A program made the position numbers and the translations under genes. Positions 1-8,816 of a stretch of 36,154 nucleotides of DNA are shown here, piece after piece. Below the pieces are notes generated by a model that searched no databases, had not been told where the DNA came from, and was given only the letters and a program-made list of their open reading frames with translations. The stretch comes from JAWXTS01 sp044433305 (GTDB lineage: Bacteria > Bacteroidota > Bacteroidia > Bacteroidales > Rikenellaceae): positions 1 through 36,154 of the forward strand of contig JAWXTS010000009.1 of assembly GCA_044433305.1 (NCBI GenBank), given 5' to 3'. Numbering within the stretch: the stretch's first letter is position 1; each line of letters starts with the position of its first letter.

Positions 1-70
1 TATATCTTGGTTCATAACAATATCGGCCTTGCCAACACTATTATAAATCTCTATATCTTGGTTCATAACA
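1..70. repeat. 19-bp direct repeat inside the M16 gene
   Basis: The same 19 bases stand at 1-19 and 52-70, with a 51-bp period, so the reading frame is kept. On the protein level both copies give VMNQDI. The bases between the copies are unrelated, so this is not a full tandem duplication. It may be chance or an old slippage event. Confidence 0.6.
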
Positions 71-1197
71 TCTATATCACCAAGCATCTGATAGAAGCCC
101 ATATTCATGGCTTTGTTCATAATATTTAACTCGCCAAAGAGCGTGCCTGCCTCATAGCGGTTGCGCACCTTGGTAAGCTCGTAGTCGCCCACAAGGTTAT
201 TAGATATATCATCTAGCTGCTGGGCAATGGCTGCCTCAGCCTCAGCAACACCGACACCCTCAGGCGTTGTGCCCGTAACCACAAACATACCTGGGTCTAT
301 CTCGCCCGAAACATAAGCATTCACGCTGCTCAGAATCTGAGAATCCTGAACCAAGCGACGATAAAGGCGTGACGAGGTTCCTCCAGAGAGCAAGTCCGAA
401 ACCACATCGGCCTCATTGAACTCTCGGCTCAATCTGCCACCCATCTTATATACGTGTGTTATTACCGTAGCTGGCACATCACGCTCAACCTCCAAGCGGC
501 AATACTCACTCTGCAATGGCTCAGCAGGGATGTTCTGAATAAGCGAAGAGTCAACATCTGGACACTTAATCTTAGAGAACCATTTATCGGCAAGAGCAAA
601 AACCTCATCCGCTTCAAGATTAGAGGCCACAGAAAGAATGGCGTTGTCTGGTCTATAATACGTATTATAAAAGGCGTGCACCGCATCCAAGTCAACCTTC
701 TCTATATGCTCTATGTTCTTGCCTATTGTAGGCCACATATAAGGATGCACCTTATAAACCAATGGACGCAACAAAGGCCACACATCACCATAGGGCTGAT
801 TGATATAGCGTTGCTTAAATTCCTCAATAACCACCCTCTTCTCTTGATTAAGCAGAGCCTGCTCAAGGTTGAGGTTCACCATACGGTCGGCCTCAAGCCA
901 AAATGCCGTTTCAATATTCTCGCTAGGCAAGGTCACATAATAATCGGTATAGTCGTTATTTGTAAAGGCGTTGTTCTCGCCACAGGCCATCTGCAAAGGA
1001 GCATCAAAGTCTGGCGCATTCTTGCTACCACCAAACATCAGATGCTCGAACAAATGAGCCATACCCGTTAGCTGCGGGTTCTCGTTGCGCGCACCAACTT
1101 TATAAAGCATATTCACGGCGCACATTCTGGTCGAGTTATCTCTGTGTGCTATGACCGTAAGACCATTATCTAAGGTCGTTATCTTATAATCTATCAT
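1..1197 (-). CDS. M16 family zinc metallopeptidase (insulinase-like), C-terminal part missing at the window edge
   Basis: Seen: an uninterrupted minus-strand reading frame starts with ATG at 1197 and runs off the left edge after 399 codons. Near the N terminus is the inverted zinc motif HxxEH (read as HLFEH), followed by NAFTNNDYTDYY, a typical M16 stretch. Family knowledge: M16 peptidases use the two histidines and a glutamate roughly 75 residues downstream to bind zinc, and the glutamate of HxxEH as general base. Bacteroidetes versions are often about 400-450 residues and act in the periplasm or on leader peptides. No clear signal peptide is visible, so a cytoplasmic place is possible. The start is supported by a TAnnTTTG motif 19 bases upstream. 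The gene is divergent from the pyruvate oxidoreductase gene. Odd: the residues VMNQDI occur twice, 17 codons apart, at the cut edge. The substrate cannot be told. Confidence 0.9.
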   Translation of the reverse strand, partial: MIDYKITTLDNGLTVIAHRDNSTRMCAVNMLYKVGARNENPQLTGMAHLFEHLMFGGSKNAPDFDAPLQMACGENNAFTNNDYTDYYVTLPSENIETAFWLEADRMVNLNLEQALLNQEKRVVIEEFKQRYINQPYGDVWPLLRPLVYKVHPYMWPTIGKNIEHIEKVDLDAVHAFYNTYYRPDNAILSVASNLEADEVFALADKWFSKIKCPDVDSSLIQNIPAEPLQSEYCRLEVERDVPATVITHVYKMGGRLSREFNEADVVSDLLSGGTSSRLYRRLVQDSQILSSVNAYVSGEIDPGMFVVTGTTPEGVGVAEAEAAIAQQLDDISNNLVGDYELTKVRNRYEAGTLFGELNIMNKAMNMGFYQMLGDIDVMNQDIEIYNSVGKADIVMNQDI

Positions 1198-1215
1198 TCA
1201 CAATATTTTGATCCA

Positions 1216-1223
1216 CAAAATTA
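1216..1223 (-). promoter_or_regulatory. Bacteroidetes -7 promoter motif for the M16 peptidase gene
   Basis: TAATTTTG on the minus strand matches TAnnTTTG. A CTTG at 1241-1244 lies 17 bases further upstream and could be the -33 element. Transcription would begin around 1210, leaving a leader of roughly 12 bases before the ATG at 1197. Confidence 0.5.
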
Positions 1224-1316
1224 ATATAAATACTCGAAAACAAGAATCAATTAAAAAAATCATATTTTTTGTTAAAAAATTGTTGGTGAAATTTATCGAA
1301 ATCTAAATAATATTAT

Positions 1317-1324
1317 TATCTTTG
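1317..1324 (+). promoter_or_regulatory. Bacteroidetes -7 promoter motif for the pyruvate:ferredoxin oxidoreductase gene
   Basis: TATCTTTG fits TAnnTTTG. No convincing TTTG lies 17-21 bases upstream, so the -33 element is weak. Use of this site gives a 5' leader of about 205 bases, long for this group and rich in inverted repeats. The stretch 1198-1537 holds no gene, only this promoter, the divergent one and the leader. Confidence 0.65.
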
Positions 1325-1343
1325 TGGGAAGCATTGGTGTGCT

Positions 1344-1461
1344 CTATTGCAGTGGTTGAGTGTGAGTTCCGTTTTTTTAAGACTGAAAATAGGACTTAAC
1401 GTCAACTCGTGCAATAGATTGCACTAGAACTTGGGGCGTCATAAATCCGATTTATCGACGC
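1344..1461 (+). promoter_or_regulatory. Structured 5' leader of the pyruvate:ferredoxin oxidoreductase mRNA
   Basis: Seen: CTATTGCA at 1344-1351 is complementary to TGCAATAG at 1410-1417, and a further GTTGA/TCAAC pair lies inside this stem. The downstream arm can instead fold on itself, TGCAA with TTGCA (1410-1423, 4-base loop), so the two pairings exclude each other. A second, strong hairpin at 1436-1461 has an 11-bp stem with one bulged C and a CCG loop. No U-run follows it, so it does not look like a terminator. Inference: a cis-acting regulatory or mRNA-stabilising leader. I do not recognise a known riboswitch class. Confidence 0.45.
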
Positions 1462-1537
1462 ATTCCGTGTACTAAAAACAATGCCAACCCAAACACCGTT
1501 TAACAGTATATTGTAATAATTTCAATAGAGTTTAGAA

Positions 1538-4500
1538 ATGGCAGAGAAAAAATTTATCACTTGTGATGGTAACTACGCAGCCGCGCACATATCTTATATG
1601 TTCAGCGAGGTAGCCGCTATTTACCCAATTACACCATCTTCACCTATGGCCGAGTACGTCGACGAATGGGCAGCAGGTGGTCGTAAAAACATCTTTGGCG
1701 ACACAGTAAAGGTCGTTGAAATGCAATCTGAGGCTGGAGCCGCTGGCGCAATGCACGGTTCACTGCAAGCAGGTGCACTAACATCAACTTACACAGCGTC
1801 TCAGGGTCTTCTTTTGATGATCCCTAACATGTACAAAGTGTCAGGAGAATTGCTACCAGGCGTTTTCCACGTTACAGCTCGCTCTCTAGCAGCTCAGGCA
1901 CTTAGTATCTTTGGTGACCACCAAGACGTTATGGCAGCACGCCAAACAGGTTGCGCTATGTTGTTCTCAAGCAGCGTACAAGAGGTTATGGACCTATCAG
2001 CTGTTGCTCACCTTGTAGCAATCAACTCACGTATTCCTTTTGTAAACATCTTCGACGGATTCCGTACTTCTCACGAGATCCAAAAAGTCGAGGTTCTAGA
2101 ACAAGAGCAACTTGAAGGTCTTCTAGACAAAGAGGCAGTAGCAGAGTTCCGCGCACGTGCCCTTAACCCAGAGCACCCAGTAACACGTGGTACTGCTCAA
2201 AACCCAGACATCTACTTCCAAACTCGTGAGGCATCGAACAAATTCTACGATGCTATTCCTGACAAGGTTGCAGCAGAGATGGAAGAAATCAGCAAACTTA
2301 CTGGCCGTACTTACAAACCATTCGTATATTATGGTGCAGAAGATGCAGAGAACATCGTAGTAGCTATGGGTTCAATCACTGACACTCTTAAAGAGGCTGT
2401 TGATTACCTTAACTCTAAAGGCGAGAAAGTCGGTGTTGTTACAGTACACCTTTATCGTCCATTCTCAGTTAAACACCTTGGTGCAGTACTTCCAGCGTCA
2501 ACAAAACGCATCTGCGTTCTTGACCGTACTAAAGAGCCAGGAGCTAACGGCGAGCCACTTTACCTAGACGTAGTAGAGGCAGTTCTTACAACTAAAGAGA
2601 TTCAGCTTGCTGAGACTCCACTTATCATCGGCGGTCGCTATGGTCTTTCTTCAAAAGACACTACACCAGCTCAAATGATAGCTGTATACGAGAACCTTAA
2701 AGCCGCTGAGCCTAAAAATAAATTTACAGTAGGTATCAACGATGACGTTACTAACCTTTCTCTTGAGGTTGGTGCAGAGATCGCTCTTGCAAAACCAGGT
2801 ACTTTCGAGGGTCTATTCTTCGGACTAGGTGCTGACGGTACAGTAGGTGCAAACAAAAACTCTATCAAAATCATCGGTGAGTCAACAGATAAATACTGCC
2901 AAGCATACTTCGCTTACGACTCTAAAAAGTCAGGTGGTTACACTTCTTCTCACTTGCGCTTTGGTGACAACCCTATCCAATCACCTTACTTGGTAACTAC
3001 ACCAGACTTTGTAGCTTGCCACGTACCTTCTTATGTAGGTAAATATGACCTATTGAAAGGTTTGAAAGATGGCGGTTCTTTCCTATTGAACAGCGTAAAC
3101 GATGCTGAGACAACTAAAGCTTCATTGCCAGACGACATGAAGAAATACTTGGCTGAGCACAACATCAACTTCTATATCATCAACGCAACAAAGATTGCAG
3201 CAGAGCTAGGTCTTGGTTCACGTACCAACACTATCATGCAAAGTGCATTCTTCAAAATCGCTGCGGTAATTCCTTTCGAGCAAGCTGTTGAGCAGATGAA
3301 GAAATTCATCTACAAGAGCTACGGCAAAAAAGGCGAGGATATCGTAAACATGAACTACGCTGCTGTTGACAAAGGTGGTGACGAGGTAGAAAAAGTTGAG
3401 GTTCCAGCAGAATGGGCTTCAATCGAGGTTAAAGCTTGCTGCTGCAAAGGTGAGTCTAAAACTACGGAGTTCGTTGCTAGCATTGTTGAGCCTATCAACA
3501 ATCTTAAAGGTGATGACCTACCAGTTAGCGCATTCAACGGTCGCGAAGATGGTACATGGGAGAATGGCACAGCTAAATTCGAGAAACGTGGTATCGCTAC
3601 TAACGTTCCTGAGTGGGTTGTTGACAACTGTATCCAATGTAACCAATGTTCTTACATCTGTCCTCACGCTGCTATCCGTCCATTCCTTATGACTGAGGCT
3701 GAGGCAAGTGCAGCACCAGAGGGTTGCGTAGGCAAAAAAGGTCTAGGCCAAACTAAAGAATACCAATTCCGTATTCAGGTTAGCCCACTAGACTGTACAG
3801 GTTGTGGCAACTGTGTTGACGTATGTCCTTCTCCAACAAAATCATTGGTTATGAAACCTCTAGCTTCTCAAATGAAAGAAGAGGTTAGCTGGAGCTACCT
3901 TAACGACGTTGTTGGTTACAAAGAAGATGTTGTTGACAAAACAAAATCTGTTAAGAATAGTCAATTTGCTCAACCATTGTTCGAGTTCTCTGGAGCTTGT
4001 GCTGGTTGTGGTGAGACTTCATATATCAAAACAATCTCTCAGCTATTTGGTGACCGCATGATGGTTGCAAATGCAACAGGTTGTACTTCTATCTACTCTG
4101 GTTCAGCTCCATCTACACCTTATTGCACAAACGATAAAGGTCATGGTCCAGCTTGGGCAAACTCATTGTTCGAGGACAATGCAGAGTTCGGTATGGGTAT
4201 GCACGTTGGTGAGGAGAAATTGCGCGACCGCGTAGAGCTTAAGATGCAAAACGCTATCGAGGGTTGTGACTGCTGCTCTGACGAATTGAAAGACGCTATG
4301 AAAGAGTGGATTGCAGGTCGCAATATCGCTTCTGCTAGCAAAGTTGCAACTGAGAAAGTTATTCCTCTTTTGGAGGCTTGCGACTGCGAGGCTTGCAAAG
4401 AGCTTCTTGAGATGAAAGAATTCTTCATCAAGAAATCACAATGGATCATCGGTGGTGACGGTTGGGGTTATGACATCGGTTACGGTGGCGTTGACCATGT

Positions 4501-5095
4501 ACTAGCATCTGGCGAGGACGTAAACATCTTGGTTATCGATACAGAGATTTACTCAAATACAGGTGGTCAGTCTTCTAAGGCTACTCCAGTAGGTGCGGTT
4601 GCTAAATTTGCTTCTGCAGGTAAACGTATCCGTAAAAAAGACCTTGGTGCTATCGCAATGACTTACGGTTATGTATATGTTGCTCAGGTTGCTATTGGTG
4701 CAGACCAATCACAATACCTAAAAGCTCTTAAAGAGGCTGAGGCATATCCAGGACCATCATTGATTATTGCTTACGCTCCATGTATCAGCCACGGTATCAA
4801 AGGCGGTATGACACAAACTCCATCTATCTACAAAGATGCTGTTGCTTGTGGTTACTGGCACCTATGGAGATACAACCCAGCATTGGAGGAAGAAGGCAAG
4901 AACCCATTCCAATTCGACTCAAAAGAGCCAGACTGGAGCAAGTTCCAAGCATTCATCAACCGTGAGGTTCGTTACACTTCATTGCTTAAAGCATTCCCAG
5001 CTGAGGCTAAAGAGCTATTTGCAGCAGCAGAGTTTAACGCTAAATGGAGATACAACAGCTACCAACGTATGGTAGGTCACAACTTCGAGAAATAG
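1538..5095 (+). CDS. nifJ: Pyruvate:ferredoxin (flavodoxin) oxidoreductase, single-chain, 1185 aa
   Basis: Oxidatively decarboxylates pyruvate with CoA to acetyl-CoA and CO2 and passes electrons to ferredoxin or flavodoxin, in the cytoplasm of anaerobes. Seen in order: the pyrimidine-binding domain with YPITPSSP and the glutamate of VEMQSEAGA; a transketolase C-like domain; the EKR-type central domain; a two-cluster ferredoxin domain with Cys 698/701/704/708 and 753/756/759/763; and the TPP domain with GDGWGYDIGYGG and the NTGGQSS stretch. The cysteines for the third, TPP-near cluster are at 821, 824, 849 and 1082. The length is full for the single-chain family. Cys-rich bits (CCC near residue 630; CDCC and CDCEAC near 910-955) look like lineage-specific insert sequence. 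The start is supported by the conserved N terminus. Codon use seems more restricted than in most neighbours, suggesting high expression. It is a single-gene unit with its own promoter, leader and terminator. Confidence 0.97.
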   Translation: MAEKKFITCDGNYAAAHISYMFSEVAAIYPITPSSPMAEYVDEWAAGGRKNIFGDTVKVVEMQSEAGAAGAMHGSLQAGALTSTYTASQGLLLMIPNMYKVSGELLPGVFHVTARSLAAQALSIFGDHQDVMAARQTGCAMLFSSSVQEVMDLSAVAHLVAINSRIPFVNIFDGFRTSHEIQKVEVLEQEQLEGLLDKEAVAEFRARALNPEHPVTRGTAQNPDIYFQTREASNKFYDAIPDKVAAEMEEISKLTGRTYKPFVYYGAEDAENIVVAMGSITDTLKEAVDYLNSKGEKVGVVTVHLYRPFSVKHLGAVLPASTKRICVLDRTKEPGANGEPLYLDVVEAVLTTKEIQLAETPLIIGGRYGLSSKDTTPAQMIAVYENLKAAEPKNKFTVGINDDVTNLSLEVGAEIALAKPGTFEGLFFGLGADGTVGANKNSIKIIGESTDKYCQAYFAYDSKKSGGYTSSHLRFGDNPIQSPYLVTTPDFVACHVPSYVGKYDLLKGLKDGGSFLLNSVNDAETTKASLPDDMKKYLAEHNINFYIINATKIAAELGLGSRTNTIMQSAFFKIAAVIPFEQAVEQMKKFIYKSYGKKGEDIVNMNYAAVDKGGDEVEKVEVPAEWASIEVKACCCKGESKTTEFVASIVEPINNLKGDDLPVSAFNGREDGTWENGTAKFEKRGIATNVPEWVVDNCIQCNQCSYICPHAAIRPFLMTEAEASAAPEGCVGKKGLGQTKEYQFRIQVSPLDCTGCGNCVDVCPSPTKSLVMKPLASQMKEEVSWSYLNDVVGYKEDVVDKTKSVKNSQFAQPLFEFSGACAGCGETSYIKTISQLFGDRMMVANATGCTSIYSGSAPSTPYCTNDKGHGPAWANSLFEDNAEFGMGMHVGEEKLRDRVELKMQNAIEGCDCCSDELKDAMKEWIAGRNIASASKVATEKVIPLLEACDCEACKELLEMKEFFIKKSQWIIGGDGWGYDIGYGGVDHVLASGEDVNILVIDTEIYSNTGGQSSKATPVGAVAKFASAGKRIRKKDLGAIAMTYGYVYVAQVAIGADQSQYLKALKEAEAYPGPSLIIAYAPCISHGIKGGMTQTPSIYKDAVACGYWHLWRYNPALEEEGKNPFQFDSKEPDWSKFQAFINREVRYTSLLKAFPAEAKELFAAAEFNAKWRYNSYQRMVGHNFEK

Positions 5096-5127
5096 TCTCA
5101 AGTTGAACTAACATACAACCTATAAGC

Positions 5128-5165
5128 AAAGCCCCGCAGAGAGATCTGTGGGGCTTTGTGTTTTT
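5128..5165 (+). terminator. Intrinsic terminator after the oxidoreductase gene
   Basis: A 12-bp stem (AAAGCCCCGCAG with CTGTGGGGCTTT, one G-T pair) has a 6-base loop and is followed by GTGTTTTTC. It lies 33 bases behind the stop codon. Confidence 0.9.
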
Positions 5166-5177
5166 CTACTTTATTAA

Positions 5178-5301
5178 GGATGGCTAAGAAGTGCTTAGCT
5201 GCAACGCTCTGATTTTTAGTTCTCCGCAGCATACTTTTGAAGTATGTGAGGACAGGACTCAAAATCTAGTAAGGCAGCAGATGAGTGCTTATTAGTCATC
5301 C
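5178..5301. repeat. Interspersed structured repeat, copy A
   Basis: About 124 bp of non-coding DNA that recurs in diverged form at 15066-15179. Nested inverted repeats are seen. Outer arms at 5178-5191 and 5288-5301 pair in 13 of 14 positions, one of them a wobble. GCTGC (5198-5202) faces GCAGC (5274-5278). A 12-position stem at 5211-5222/5255-5266 has one mismatch. A perfect 7-bp apical hairpin spans 5230-5246. Shared blocks between the copies include GGCTAAGA, CTGCAAC, CCGCAGCA and ACAGGACT. Its strand is unknown: it could be a small RNA, a MITE-like remnant or a bound DNA structure. It starts just behind the terminator of the preceding gene. The rest of the 5096-5428 gap holds only that terminator and the next promoter. 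Confidence 0.6.
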
Positions 5302-5393
5302 CCTTCAACAATAAAACACGACTTCGATATGTTACTACTAGACATAGATGTAAAGTTTTAGGGTAAAACTAAAGCTTTTCTTATAATGATTAT

Positions 5394-5401
5394 TATCTTT
5401 G
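5394..5401 (+). promoter_or_regulatory. Bacteroidetes -7 promoter motif for the small membrane protein and protease genes
   Basis: TATCTTTG fits TAnnTTTG and lies 27 bases before the ATG at 5429. No clear -33 element was found. It likely drives the membrane protein and S41 protease genes and perhaps the run up to 9619. Confidence 0.6.
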
Positions 5402-5428
5402 TAGTACATAATATAAAACCTAAAAGTC

Positions 5429-5893
5429 ATGAACAAGAGATACCCTATACGCGCAGCAAAATATCTAGGATGGATGCTTATCCTATTCGCAATAATCTTT
5501 GGCATTATGAGCCTTACTGGCACAAGTGCAGTACAAGGCGTTGAAGGCATGAAGATGATGCTTGAGAGCAAGGGTCCAACCTTGGGCCTTATGATTATTC
5601 TTCTGGCGGGTGTGTTCCCACTAATAGGATATACCACACGTAGCATAAACGGAAAGCTTAGCAAAGAGCAGATTGTGGATGTTATGCGAGAGGGAGGCTT
5701 CAAGCTTAGCAGCTACCATGACAACGTTATGGTCTTTAATGCTGTAAGTCCCTTGAAGAAGTTTGGAATGTATTTCGAGGACAGAATAGAGGTGAGCATA
5801 GCTGATGGAAGCATCACCCTTGATGGCATGCGCAAAGAGATATTCAAACTAGAGTACAGATTAAACAAGTTAATAATACGAGATATAGATTAA
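5429..5893 (+). CDS. Small membrane protein of unknown function, 154 aa
   Basis: I do not recognise the family. Seen: a basic N terminus, a hydrophobic segment at about residues 12-31, a second at about 51-69, then a mostly polar C-terminal half of about 85 residues. With positive residues before the first segment, both ends are probably cytoplasmic and the loop between the helices short and outside. The gene has its own promoter and ends 8 bases before the ATG of the S41 protease gene, so the two are probably co-transcribed. It could be a conserved partner of the protease, or simply share its promoter. The reading frame is solid because it fills the space between promoter and protease and has no competing frame on the plus strand. 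Confidence 0.75.
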   Translation: MNKRYPIRAAKYLGWMLILFAIIFGIMSLTGTSAVQGVEGMKMMLESKGPTLGLMIILLAGVFPLIGYTTRSINGKLSKEQIVDVMREGGFKLSSYHDNVMVFNAVSPLKKFGMYFEDRIEVSIADGSITLDGMRKEIFKLEYRLNKLIIRDID

Positions 5894-5901
5894 TTTTGTT
5901 G

Positions 5902-7620
5902 ATGGATAGAAATAAGAATATAAATCGTAGTCCACTAAAGCAAAGGCTTGTCAGCACGGCAAAATATTTGGGTTGTGCTGTGGTTGGGTGCATGGTCACC
6001 TTCAGTATTATTTCGGCTGATGTAGCAGAAGATGATTTGAAGTTTGGGGAGAACCTGCGCAATTTGGCACATATCTTCCGCGAGCTAAACGTCTCTTATG
6101 TCGACCCGATAGACTCGGACGAGCTGCTGGAGGCTGCCGCAGATGCCATGACCCGCACACTAGACCCCTACACCACATATATCCCTGAAAGCGAAATGTC
6201 AGACTTTGAGTTTATGACAACAGGAAAATATGGCGGCATAGGAGCACTCATACGCACCAAGGGCGACTACACCATAATATCTGAACCATACAAAAATACT
6301 CCTGCCGACAAAGCAGGGCTCAAGGCTGGCGACACCATACTAGAGATAGACGGGGAAAGCATCAAGAACCTTGAGAGTAGCAAGGTCAGCAACCTTATGA
6401 AAGGCACCGCAGGCACCAAGGTGGTGTTGACGATAAAGCGCGTGGTGGACGACCAAGTTGTTAAGGTTCCTATCTATCGCGACCACATCGTTGTTTCGGG
6501 AGTAAGATACTATGGCATGGTCAGCGACAGTATAGGCATTATCGTTCACGACCAGTTTACAGAGAATTGCAGCCGCGACATCCTTGACGCCTTTATGGAC
6601 CTGAAAAAGCAAGGAGCACAGAAGCTAATCATAGACATACGAAATAACGGTGGTGGCATACTCCAAGAGGCCGTGAGCATACTATCCATGTTTGTTGACA
6701 AGGGTACCGAGGTGGTGAGCATGCGTGGACGCAGCCAGAAGTCAAACCAAAGCTTCATGACCACAATAGAACCCATAGACACCAATATGCCTATGGCCAT
6801 CTTGGTAAATGGCTCGTCGGCTTCGGCCAGCGAGATTGTGGCTGGCGCACTTCAAGATTTGGATCGTGCCGTGCTTGTTGGTGAACGTACCTTTGGTAAG
6901 GGACTCGTGCAGTCTACCGCTCCCATAAACCAAAGCTCCTATCTGAAACTAACAACAGCAAAGTATTATATTCCTAGCGGACGATGTATTCAGGCCATAG
7001 ATTATAGCCACCGCAATAGCAATGGCTCAGCTAGCACCGTACCTGACTCGCTAAGACAGGAGTTTAGCACCGCAGCGGGCCGCATAGTATATGACGGGGG
7101 CGGCATAAAACCCGACATTGAGGTTGAGAACGAGTACTTGAGCGAGTTTAGCACCAACCTATACAGCCTAGGATATATAGAAGATTTTGCAAACGACTAC
7201 TACAAACGCCACAGCAGCGATAGCGTAGCCCCCGATTTCACTCTTAGCGAGCAGGAGTACGAGCTGTTCAAAGCGTTCCTAGAGGACAAGAGCATAAAGT
7301 TTAGAAGCCGTGCCTGGTACATGCTCGACGAACTACGCAAGACCGTAGAGAAGGACGAGCACAACAAGGCTGCAACAAAACAGCTTGATGAAATAGAGCA
7401 AATCATTTCTCCCGACAAGCAAGCAGGACTAGAGCGTTACAGCCAAGAGCTGAGTCGCCTCATAGAAAATGATATTGTGCGCCGTTACTGCTACGCTTGG
7501 GGAGCAACCGAGCAAGCCCTTATAGACGACAAGCAACTAGAAGCCGCAATAGAAGTGTTGTCAAACCACGAGCAATATAACCAGCTACTAAGCACAACAA
7601 CACCTCAACAAGACCTGTAA
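5902..7620 (+). CDS. S41 family C-terminal processing peptidase with PDZ domain, 572 aa
   Basis: A periplasmic serine protease of the Prc/CtpA type, which cuts proteins from their C termini. Seen: a short basic start and one hydrophobic segment (about residues 20-39) as signal anchor; a PDZ domain at about 100-185; and the peptidase core. The catalytic serine is Ser308 in SSASASEI and the lysine is Lys333 in GERTFGKG, 25 residues apart as in the plant D1 protease. A long C-terminal extension (about residues 400-572) is helical and charged. The ATG at 5902 is preferred; two in-frame TTG codons at 5896 and 5899 are alternatives. It follows the small membrane protein by 8 bases and is followed 41 bases later by a sensor kinase. 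The substrate is unknown. Confidence 0.93.
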   Translation: MDRNKNINRSPLKQRLVSTAKYLGCAVVGCMVTFSIISADVAEDDLKFGENLRNLAHIFRELNVSYVDPIDSDELLEAAADAMTRTLDPYTTYIPESEMSDFEFMTTGKYGGIGALIRTKGDYTIISEPYKNTPADKAGLKAGDTILEIDGESIKNLESSKVSNLMKGTAGTKVVLTIKRVVDDQVVKVPIYRDHIVVSGVRYYGMVSDSIGIIVHDQFTENCSRDILDAFMDLKKQGAQKLIIDIRNNGGGILQEAVSILSMFVDKGTEVVSMRGRSQKSNQSFMTTIEPIDTNMPMAILVNGSSASASEIVAGALQDLDRAVLVGERTFGKGLVQSTAPINQSSYLKLTTAKYYIPSGRCIQAIDYSHRNSNGSASTVPDSLRQEFSTAAGRIVYDGGGIKPDIEVENEYLSEFSTNLYSLGYIEDFANDYYKRHSSDSVAPDFTLSEQEYELFKAFLEDKSIKFRSRAWYMLDELRKTVEKDEHNKAATKQLDEIEQIISPDKQAGLERYSQELSRLIENDIVRRYCYAWGATEQALIDDKQLEAAIEVLSNHEQYNQLLSTTTPQQDL

Positions 7621-7661
7621 GACTGTTAAACAATATACCTCGACAAATTCTCTAACTCGCC

Positions 7662-8816
7662 ATGAAGAAGCTCATATCGATAGACTATCGCCGTCGCATA
7701 ATAATCATAATAGTTGGTGCAATAATAGCCATTACCTCATTGATTGTTACTGGTCGTATGGCCGAACAGCTGCGTAGTAAAGAGAAAAATGAGGTTGCCC
7801 TATGGTCGTATGCCATGTGCCGTGTGGGCGAGATAGAACACACAAACCCTATGTTGACCTACATTGTCAACACTCGCAACAACATACCTTTTATCGTAAC
7901 AAACGAGACACTCAAAGTCGAAAGCTCGCATCTTATACCTGAGAATATAATCAAGCACCCCGACAAGTTGCGTACAAAGCTAGAGCAGATGGCTAGCGAG
8001 AACCAGCCTCTAGAGGTTCAGACATGGACGGGCGAGACGTTCTACATATTCTTTGAGTCGTCGAACCTACTCAAGACTCTTGTTTATTTCCCCTTTGTGC
8101 AGATAGGCGTTATAGCCATATTCGTGCTATTTGGTTTTATAACCGTGCGCACAAGCAAACAAGACGAGCAGAACCGCGTGTGGATAGGTCTGGCCAAAGA
8201 AACAGCACATCAACTAGGAACGCCAACATCCTCGCTGCTGGGCTGGGTTGAGTACCTGCGCGAACAACATGTAGACCAACAAGTGGTCGACGAGATGAAC
8301 AAAGATGTTATCAGACTAATGAAAATCGTAGAACGCTTCTCTAAGATAGGCTCTGAAACCATACTCTCAGAGGGTGTGGTCAACGAACTTGTGAGCACCA
8401 GCGTATCCTACTTCAGAAGCCGTATTCCTCGCAACGTCACCCTAGACTATAACGGACTTGCCATGGCTCCCCTGAGTGCTATGGTCAACCCTTCGCTCTT
8501 TGAGTGGGTAATAGAGAACCTGCTCAAAAACTCTCTTGATGCCATGCAGGGTGTGGGGGCACTTAAGGTTACCCTTAGCCACGATGCTACCAACATCTAT
8601 ATAGACGTTAAAGATTCGGGCAAGGGCATAGCCAAAAATAACTTCAAGCGCATCTTCGAGCCTGGTTTCACCACCAAGACTCGCGGCTGGGGACTGGGAC
8701 TGTCTCTCAGCAGACGTATCATAAACGATTACCACAAGGGCCATATCTACGTCTATGAATCTGAGATAGACAAGGGAACTACCATACGTGTCGAACTTAA
8801 AAAACTGTACGCCTAA
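7662..8816 (+). CDS. Sensor histidine kinase, 384 aa
   Basis: An inner-membrane sensor kinase that autophosphorylates on a histidine. Seen: transmembrane segments at about residues 13-31 and 139-160 enclose a periplasmic region of about 105 residues with no recognisable domain. A HisKA-like helix then carries the H-box AKETAHQLGTP (His183), and an HATPase_c domain carries the N-box ENLLKNSLDAM, the G1 box DSGKGIAKN, the F-box and the G2 box GWGLGLSLS. No response regulator gene lies in the window, so the partner is elsewhere. The stop codon overlaps the start of the next gene (DUF4271) by one base, a sign of coupled translation. The placement behind the processing protease could mean an envelope-stress role, but that is only inference. 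Confidence 0.93.
   Translation: MKKLISIDYRRRIIIIIVGAIIAITSLIVTGRMAEQLRSKEKNEVALWSYAMCRVGEIEHTNPMLTYIVNTRNNIPFIVTNETLKVESSHLIPENIIKHPDKLRTKLEQMASENQPLEVQTWTGETFYIFFESSNLLKTLVYFPFVQIGVIAIFVLFGFITVRTSKQDEQNRVWIGLAKETAHQLGTPTSSLLGWVEYLREQHVDQQVVDEMNKDVIRLMKIVERFSKIGSETILSEGVVNELVSTSVSYFRSRIPRNVTLDYNGLAMAPLSAMVNPSLFEWVIENLLKNSLDAMQGVGALKVTLSHDATNIYIDVKDSGKGIAKNNFKRIFEPGFTTKTRGWGLGLSLSRRIINDYHKGHIYVYESEIDKGTTIRVELKKLYA

Noticed and set aside
454..1071. A 205-codon plus-strand frame over the M16 gene
   Set aside because: It is the antisense shadow of the zinc protease. Its translation shows no domain, and the minus-strand frame carries the HxxEH motif.
3420..4420. Cysteine-rich stretches in the pyruvate oxidoreductase as a fused extra domain
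   Set aside because: The length and order of the protein match the family; the extra cysteines are short inserts, not a domain.
5178..5301. tRNA or tRNA-like gene in the repeat element
   Set aside because: The central stem looks a little like an anticodon arm, but no acceptor stem, T-arm or TTCGA loop can be drawn on either strand.
5338..5703. A 121-codon minus-strand frame over the promoter and start of the small membrane protein
   Set aside because: Its end covers the promoter region, and the plus-strand frame has a clear start behind a -7 motif.
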